Positions 59,037 through 64,000 of a stretch of 64,000 nt of DNA are shown in pieces. Made by a program: the position numbers and the translations under genes. Each line of letters begins with the position of its first letter. The first letter of the stretch is position 1. Below the pieces are notes generated by a model, which saw nothing but the letters and a program-made list of their open reading frames with translations, did not search any database and was not told the DNA's origin. This stretch comes from Hevea brasiliensis (Eukaryota > Streptophyta > Magnoliopsida > Malpighiales > Euphorbiaceae): assembly GCF_030052815.1 (NCBI RefSeq), contig NC_079504.1, forward strand, positions 41,175,041-41,239,040, written 5' to 3'.

Positions 59037-60211
59037 CTTTGAGATTGGCTTTGATTGATTTTACCTTCTCCTCGGCTGTTTCACAGTGCAGCCCTACCAG
59101 TTTGTCTTCGCCCAATTCAGTCCAGCACACTGGAGTTCTACATTTTCTCCCATACAGTGCTTCATACGGAGCCATTTGGATACTAGCTTGGTAGCTATTG
59201 TTGTATGCAAATTCTGCCAGTGGGAGGTATCTATCCCAACTTCCCTAAAACTCAATGACACAACTCCTCAGCATATCCTCAAGGACCTGACAAGTATTTC
59301 ACGTTATTGTTATCATTTCAATTCAGTATTTGTATCAATTTCATTGGTTTCAATTATTTACGGATTACTCTTTCGATTGCCCATCCGTGCGAGGATGGAA
59401 AGTCATCTTGAAATGGAGTTGTGTACCCAAGGATTCATGCAACTTCTTCCAAAATCTCGATGTAAACCTTGGGTCTCGATCGGATATGATGGAAAGTGGG
59501 ATTCCATGCGATCTAACTATCTCAGCGATATACAATCGCTAACTTCTCCGGTGAGTAGTCGGTCTAATCGGCGAGAAAGTGTCGACTTTGTCAATCTATC
59601 AACTATCACCCATCTTGCATCATGTTTCTTAGGGTGAGAGGTAGACCACTTACAAAATCCATGGTGACCGATCCCATTTCCATTCGGGTATGCGTATAGG
59701 TGTAGCAAACTGATGGAACTTGATGTTCGCCTTGACTTGCCGACATGTCAAGCATTTAGTCACATAATCAGCTATGTCCTTCTTCATACCAGCCACCAAT
59801 ATCAAGCTTGGATCATGATACATCTTTGTACTTCACAGGTGCATAGCATATACACCGGTGTGTGCCTCTTTTAGAATCTGGCCTTCAATTCCCCATCATC
59901 GGTACACAGTCTTCCTTTGTAATGAGACACCCATCCGCTTTCATTTCATAGTCGATTGCTTTTCCCTCTGAGATCTTGCTCATAATAGCCATTAACTTTT
60001 CATCCGCATACGCCCATCTAAAATCTGTAGCGAGTTTGGCCTCACTTGCAACTCACCAAAATAGCTCCATCTCGAACCAAAGATAGACGGGCATTCAATG
60101 ATCTCAAAGTGTCATGGATTTTCTGCTCAAGGCATCAAGAACTACATTTGCCTTCCCGGATGGTAGTCAATTACAGTCATAATCCTTTAGGAACTCAATC
60201 CATCGCCTCGT
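59037..60211 (-). pseudogene. C copy 2 integrase, frameshifted
   Basis: Readable phrases in several frames: KKDIADYVTKCLTCRQVKA (59728-59790; CX2C of the HHCC zinc finger) and WVIVDRLTKS (59583-59612; first catalytic Asp). The stretch 59086-59270 on the + strand is the complement of the later integrase region (YNNSYQASIQMAPYEALY-like phrase). Numerous one- or two-base gaps at CAG/CTG sites break it. Confidence 0.8.
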
Positions 60212-60511
60212 CTAAGGTTGAGCTCCTTCCGGGTTGGCAAATATTTCGAGCTTTTGTGGTCCGTAAATGTAGCACTTTTCACCATACAAGTAATGCCTCC
60301 ATATCTTCAGTGCGAAGATAATTGCTGCAAGTTCTAGATCATGGGTAGGGTAGTTCTGTTCATGTGGTCTTAACTGCCTGGAAGCATAGGCGATCACTTT
60401 CCCCTCTTGCATCAATACACACCCTAACCCATTATGTGAGGCATCACTATAGACCACAAAGTCCTTTCCGGACACTGGCTGTGTTAACACTGGTGCCTCA
60501 CAACATAGCCT
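60212..60511 (-). pseudogene. C copy 2 RNase H
   Basis: 92 open residues: [20 protein letters not shown] with the first catalytic Asp, [38 protein letters not shown] with the catalytic Glu region. Start and end are defined by frameshifts from RT and toward integrase. Confidence 0.88.
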
Positions 60512-61380
60512 TCAATTTCTCAAACGACACTTGTCATTCCAGTCAAATCTAACATTCTTGTGTAACAACTTGGTCATTGGAGCAGCTATTAGGGAAAATC
60601 CCTTCACAAATCTTCTGTAATACCCAGCTAGCCCCAAGAAGCTTCTGACCTCAGTTGTATTCCTGGGAGGCTTCCATTCCATCACTGCTTCTATTTTCTT
60701 GGGATCCACCCTAATCCCATCAGCTGACACTATGTGTCCAAGGAATGCAATCTCATTCAACCAAAAGTCACACTTGGACAACTTAGCATACATCTTCTTT
60801 TCCAGCAGGGTTTGCAGAACAATCCTCAAATGTTCATCATGTTCTTCCCTGGTCTTGGAGTACACCAGAATATCATCAATAAAGACCACTACGAACCGAT
60901 CCAGGTATGGATGGAAGATACGGTTCATAAGGTCCATGAATGCCGCTGGTGCATTTGTTAGGCCAAAGGGCATCACGAAACTCATAATGCCCATACCGGG
61001 TCTGAATGCGATCTTGGGCACATCTACATCCTTCACCCTCAATCGATGATACCACGATGCGAGATCAATCTTAGAAAATACTCCTGCTCCCTTCAATTGA
61101 TCAAGCAGATCATCAATTCTAGGCAACGGATATTTGTTCTTCACGGTCACTTTATTCAATCGCAGAATCGATGCATAGCCTCAAAGTCCCATCCTTCTTT
61201 TTCACAAACGAGCTCCCCATGGTGACACATTGGGCGTATGAACCCCTTATCCAGCAACTCTTGCAACCGAGTTTTCAACTCCTCAATTCGAGGTGCCATC
61301 CTATAAGGAGCAATGGAAATGGGTGCTTTGTGCGCAGTTGTCTCAATAGCAAATTCGACTTCCCTTTCTAGTGGCAAACC
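60512..61380 (-). pseudogene. C copy 2 reverse transcriptase
   Basis: Fingers at 61156-61377 ([34 protein letters not shown]) are frameshifted near SPWGAP. Palm and thumb are open for 215 residues (60512-61159): [13 protein letters not shown] with Asp32, [31 protein letters not shown] (FIDD 93-96), [19 protein letters not shown] and [16 protein letters not shown]. Catalytic Asp residues are all present. A deletion around residue 54-61 (GHYEFLV in B) has changed a few residues. Confidence 0.9.
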
Positions 61381-61870
61381 AGCAACTCTTCAGAAATACT
61401 GGGAAGTCTCTCACCGTGGGTATGTCACTCAAGTTTGGCTTAGCGCCTAGTATCCACCACATGTGCTAGGTAGGCTTCACGACCTTTTCTCATCATTCTT
61501 CTTGCAATGGTGAGATGACATTAGACAAGAAATCGTCCTTTCACCCACAACCGTAATTTCATTACCCTCGGAGTTTTTAGAGAAATCCTCTTGATTTGCA
61601 ATCAACTATTGCACGATGACGTGACAACCAGTCCATTCCCAAAATCACGTCAAACTCATGGAAAGGCAACTCAATCAGTGCGCCAAGAATTCATACCTGA
61701 ATCCTTAACGGGCAACCCTTGTATACTTTGTTCATCACTACTGCGTGGCCCAATGGATTAGTGACCGAATGTCTTGGTCACTCTCCTACCAATATCCCCC
61801 TTTCTGGTAGGTTGATGCAAATGTAGGAATGAGTGGATCTGGATCCACCAATGCATGCAGTGTAGTGTAG
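61381..61870 (-). pseudogene. C copy 2 protease, frameshifted
   Basis: Aligns with the B protease. The active-site segment near 61835-61860 codes for the HALVDPGSTHSYICINLP-like phrase but has lost one or two bases at the GGTCC position. The ILGMDWL segment is near 61625. No continuous frame remains. Confidence 0.75.
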
Positions 61871-62343
61871 AGGAGAACGCACCGATGACGCCCGGGCATC
61901 TTGCTCCTCCCGAGCTCTCAAGGCATAATTTCGGCAGGTGGTCATTATCGGCCTCTCCGCTGGCTCGGATGCAGCCTCGAGATGGTCCCATTGATTTACG
62001 GACCTTCTACCCCTTGGTGGTGCAGGAGGCGGTGCATGCGCTTGTGTTGGAGCGGCAGAGTAGTTCTGCGTGGGCAGTTCTTCAACCGATGCTCGTTGAC
62101 CCACACCTCAAGCGAGCACCGATTACTCTCCAACATTCCCCCTTGTGCCATTTCGGGCAATGTGGACACGCGAAAGATGCCGGGCTGGTCCTCGAACCCC
62201 ATCCCCGAGAGGCGCCCATTGATGGTGTGGACCGACCTCTCCTAGGGGTGAATCGTGGCACAGGCCCGAGACTCCACGGCCCCGTGGTGACCCGAACTCG
62301 TGCGGGAGGACCCTTAAACTTCTTCCCAAATCCAGGAGCGGAA
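61871..62343 (-). pseudogene. C copy 2 gag C-terminal zinc-knuckle region
   Basis: Proline/serine-rich linker followed by knuckle motifs; CPHCPKWHKGECW can be read at about 62130-62170 in one frame and a second Cys-rich segment follows near 62060-62110. The frame changes several times between 61990 and 62390. Confidence 0.72.
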
Positions 62344-63108
62344 CTAGACCGACTGGTCCTCTTCTCTATCCCTTCCAGTCCGCTCACCGATTCTTACTTT
62401 TTCCACCTTTATTGCAGCTTCCACTAACTTGGTAAATTCTGTGATTCCCAAGGCAGTGAGCTGGATCTTGATGTTATCATTTAGTCCCTCTTCAAATCTC
62501 TTGCATCTTTCAGCTTCATTAGGGACTATCTCCCTTCCATAATGGCTCAATCGGACAAATTCCTTCTCATACTCAGCCACTGACAATTGTCTCTGCCTCA
62601 GGTTAATAAATTCTCTTCTTCTCTCTTCCAGGTATACAGTACCCACATATTTCTTCTTGAATTCAGAGAGGAAGAAGTCCTGTGTTCCGCCGCACTTCAT
62701 CGACACGGTGTCCCACCACTCATATGCATCATCTTGCAAGAAAGAGATGGCGGCTTCCGTGTTTTGCTCGGAGTGCGGTGGAGTTGTTTTAGTACTCTGC
62801 TGCTGCTCAACCAATTCTGCCCATGAGTCATCTTCTCTCTTGCCATAGAAGTCCACAGCTCCAAACTTCCTTAGCCTTTCGAGGTGTGATTTCTGCTGTG
62901 GAGCTGGTGGTGGTGGTGGTGGTGCTGGCATTACTCCGGCCATTTGTCTAAAGAAGTAGGCCATTTGTTGGAACATGGCCTGTGGAGGCTGAGCAGGCTC
63001 TGCTTGAGCTGGTGGAGCAGATTCTCTCATGCCCCCAGTCTCAGCTGCTACAGGTGGAGCATGACTCTCCACTTCCTCCTCAACGGCTCTCTGAGATGAA
63101 GGGTCCAT
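62344..63108 (-). CDS. C copy 2 gag, N-terminal and capsid part
   Basis: 254 open residues, the longest intact gypsy frame here. Start MDPSSQRAVEEEVESHA at 63108. Residues 30-75 are rich in Pro, Gln and Ala (APPPPPPAPQQ). Capsid domain from about residue 76: SHLERLRKFGAVDFYGKRE, FLQDDAYEWWDTVS, FFLSEFKKKYVGTVYLEERR, SVAEYEKEFVRLSHYGREIV, AERCKRFEEGLNDNIKIQL. The stretch around residues 95-120 (AELVEQQQSTKTTPPHSEQN) differs from B and may be locally misread. The frame ends before the zinc knuckle. Confidence 0.85.
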   Translation of the reverse strand: MDPSSQRAVEEEVESHAPPVAAETGGMRESAPPAQAEPAQPPQAMFQQMAYFFRQMAGVMPAPPPPPPAPQQKSHLERLRKFGAVDFYGKREDDSWAELVEQQQSTKTTPPHSEQNTEAAISFLQDDAYEWWDTVSMKCGGTQDFFLSEFKKKYVGTVYLEERRREFINLRQRQLSVAEYEKEFVRLSHYGREIVPNEAERCKRFEEGLNDNIKIQLTALGITEFTKLVEAAIKVEKVRIGERTGRDREEDQSV

Positions 63109-63213
63109 ATCCTATTCAAAATAAGAAGGATAAATAGATCTGCGTTAGTGTCACCTCGACTCTTACAAATGCAATGCATGGTATGGACTCAATCTAGGCC
63201 CAGAAATGCCTAA

Positions 63214-63234
63214 ACCAGGCTCTGATACCACTAA
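63214..63234 (-). other. C copy 2 primer-binding site
   Basis: On the element strand TGGTATCAGAGCCTGG, a perfect 12 nt match to the initiator tRNA-Met PBS core, next to the 5' LTR. Confidence 0.87.
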
Positions 63235-64000
63235 ATGTAACACCCCTTACCCGTGTACAGTATACCCGAGTAAGTAATGCCACACGGTGTACCGGCACAC
63301 TCTAATATTCCTCAATTAATTTATATCATGCTTTTGCATATAATTTATGAAATACAATTTATTTAAACCATTTATCAAAAGTATCATTCATTTAAGGTTT
63401 CGAAAATTTTAAAGAAAATTCGGCGAAGTACCGGCTAAAAATGGAGAAAACCGTTCTTCGGAACCTGTTAAAAACACTTCCAATATTTTTATTCCATCAT
63501 CTCAAACTCCAATATCCAAAATCTCAACAATATTTCTCAATAATCTTTTCATTTCACAAACATCCATTTCTCATATACAAGCGATAAATACATGCTCAAA
63601 TTTTGCATTCGTAGTCATAACTTTCATTATTTACATGGACATCAAAATATATTACATGAGTTCAAATACATATGAAAAAGTAAAAATCTGCTACAAAATA
63701 TCAAAATGACAAAATGACACCTAGTGCCCTACCAATGCACTGCAGGTAGTGAGGTGACACGGACACTGCGCAGAACTGCAGGATGGACTCACCCAGTCTG
63801 TGGTCTACTGGGCTCACGATCAGGATCTCCAGTACCTACGCGTGGCAAAAGCAACGCGCTAAGCAATAATGCTTAGTGGTGCAATAATAAAATAACAAGA
63901 AATAACAGATATAAATATGTATTGCATGTACATGTTTTGTTTGTCATGTATTTGTATATCCATTCATTTATTTCTTCTACATTGCTCATTTTCATTCATT
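63235..64000 (-). repeat. C copy 2, 5' LTR (partial)
   Basis: TGTAACACCCCTTACCCG onward; the outer part is beyond the window. Double hairpin at 63839-63876: CGCGT/ACGCG and CTAAGCA/TGCTTAG, both perfect. It aligns with the 3' LTRs at 34001 and 55555. Confidence 0.9.

Larger units (their letters stand above)
41641..63199. repeat. Large duplicated block, copy 2
   Basis: Second copy of 20065-41627 at an offset of 21572-21577. All element junctions (A/B, S2, B/C) are repeated at equivalent bases. Beyond 63199 it continues into sequence that copy 1 lost at the gap. Confidence 0.93.
55555..64000 (-). mobile_element. C (copy 2), chromovirus (Del/Tekay-like), nearly complete
   Basis: 3' LTR 55555-58518, polypurine tract, internal region 58519-63234 and the beginning (in + coordinates) of the 5' LTR from 63235 to the window edge. 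Domain order on the - strand is gag, knuckle, protease, RT, RNase H, integrase, chromodomain, as in chromoviruses. Long LTRs plus an integrase-linked chromodomain fit the Del/Tekay group; that placement is an inference. Confidence 0.9.

Noticed and set aside
61855..62427. 190-codon + strand open frame
   Set aside because: It is the complement of the C gag knuckle and protease region; the - strand motifs explain the sequence.

Overview
The window is plant nuclear DNA consisting almost entirely of nested LTR retrotransposons. I found no host gene. Evidence for a plant is the chromodomain-bearing Ty3/gypsy (chromovirus) pol, the long-LTR Ty1/copia element, primer-binding sites matching the 3' end of plant initiator tRNA-Met (TGGTATCAGAGC), AT-rich LTRs of 2-4 kb, and CAG-to-TAG nonsense changes of the kind expected from CHG methylation. 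It looks like a eudicot; the species cannot be read from the sequence.

Layout, outermost first. Element E1 (gypsy, + strand) has a 5' LTR that enters from the left edge and ends at 17574. It is split by a solo LTR, S1 (2267-6394, - strand, TSD GTTTT), and by a complete but defective copia element, K (6846-16392, - strand, TSD GTTGG). E1 gag (17760-18096) is cut by a fragment of a - strand LTR, D (18097-18195). D is cut by element A (18196 onward, + strand). A is cut inside integrase by element B (24420 onward, + strand). The B 5' LTR carries solo LTR S2 (26699-30372, - strand), and B is cut inside pol by element C (34001 onward, - strand). C is a chromovirus with gag, protease, RT, RNase H, integrase and chromodomain remnants.

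A run of 13 N at 41628-41640 is a gap. Everything from 20065 to 41627 reappears from 41641 to about 63199, with the same insertions at the same sites and an offset of about 21.57 kb. One copy ends and the other begins exactly at the gap. I therefore read the two halves as two haplotype contigs (or unresolved repeat contigs) placed end to end, rather than as a biological tandem duplication. The second half adds the start of the C 5' LTR (63235-64000).

No element looks autonomous. A lacks most of RT plus RNase H. K lacks the protease. B is truncated in pol. C has many frameshifts, many of them at CAG/CTG sites where the two copies disagree, which points to base-calling error at CHG-methylated cytosines. 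The most interesting new signal is a pair of adjacent hairpins, with compensatory base changes, at a fixed place (620-740 nt before the LTR 3' end) in every gypsy LTR family in the window.
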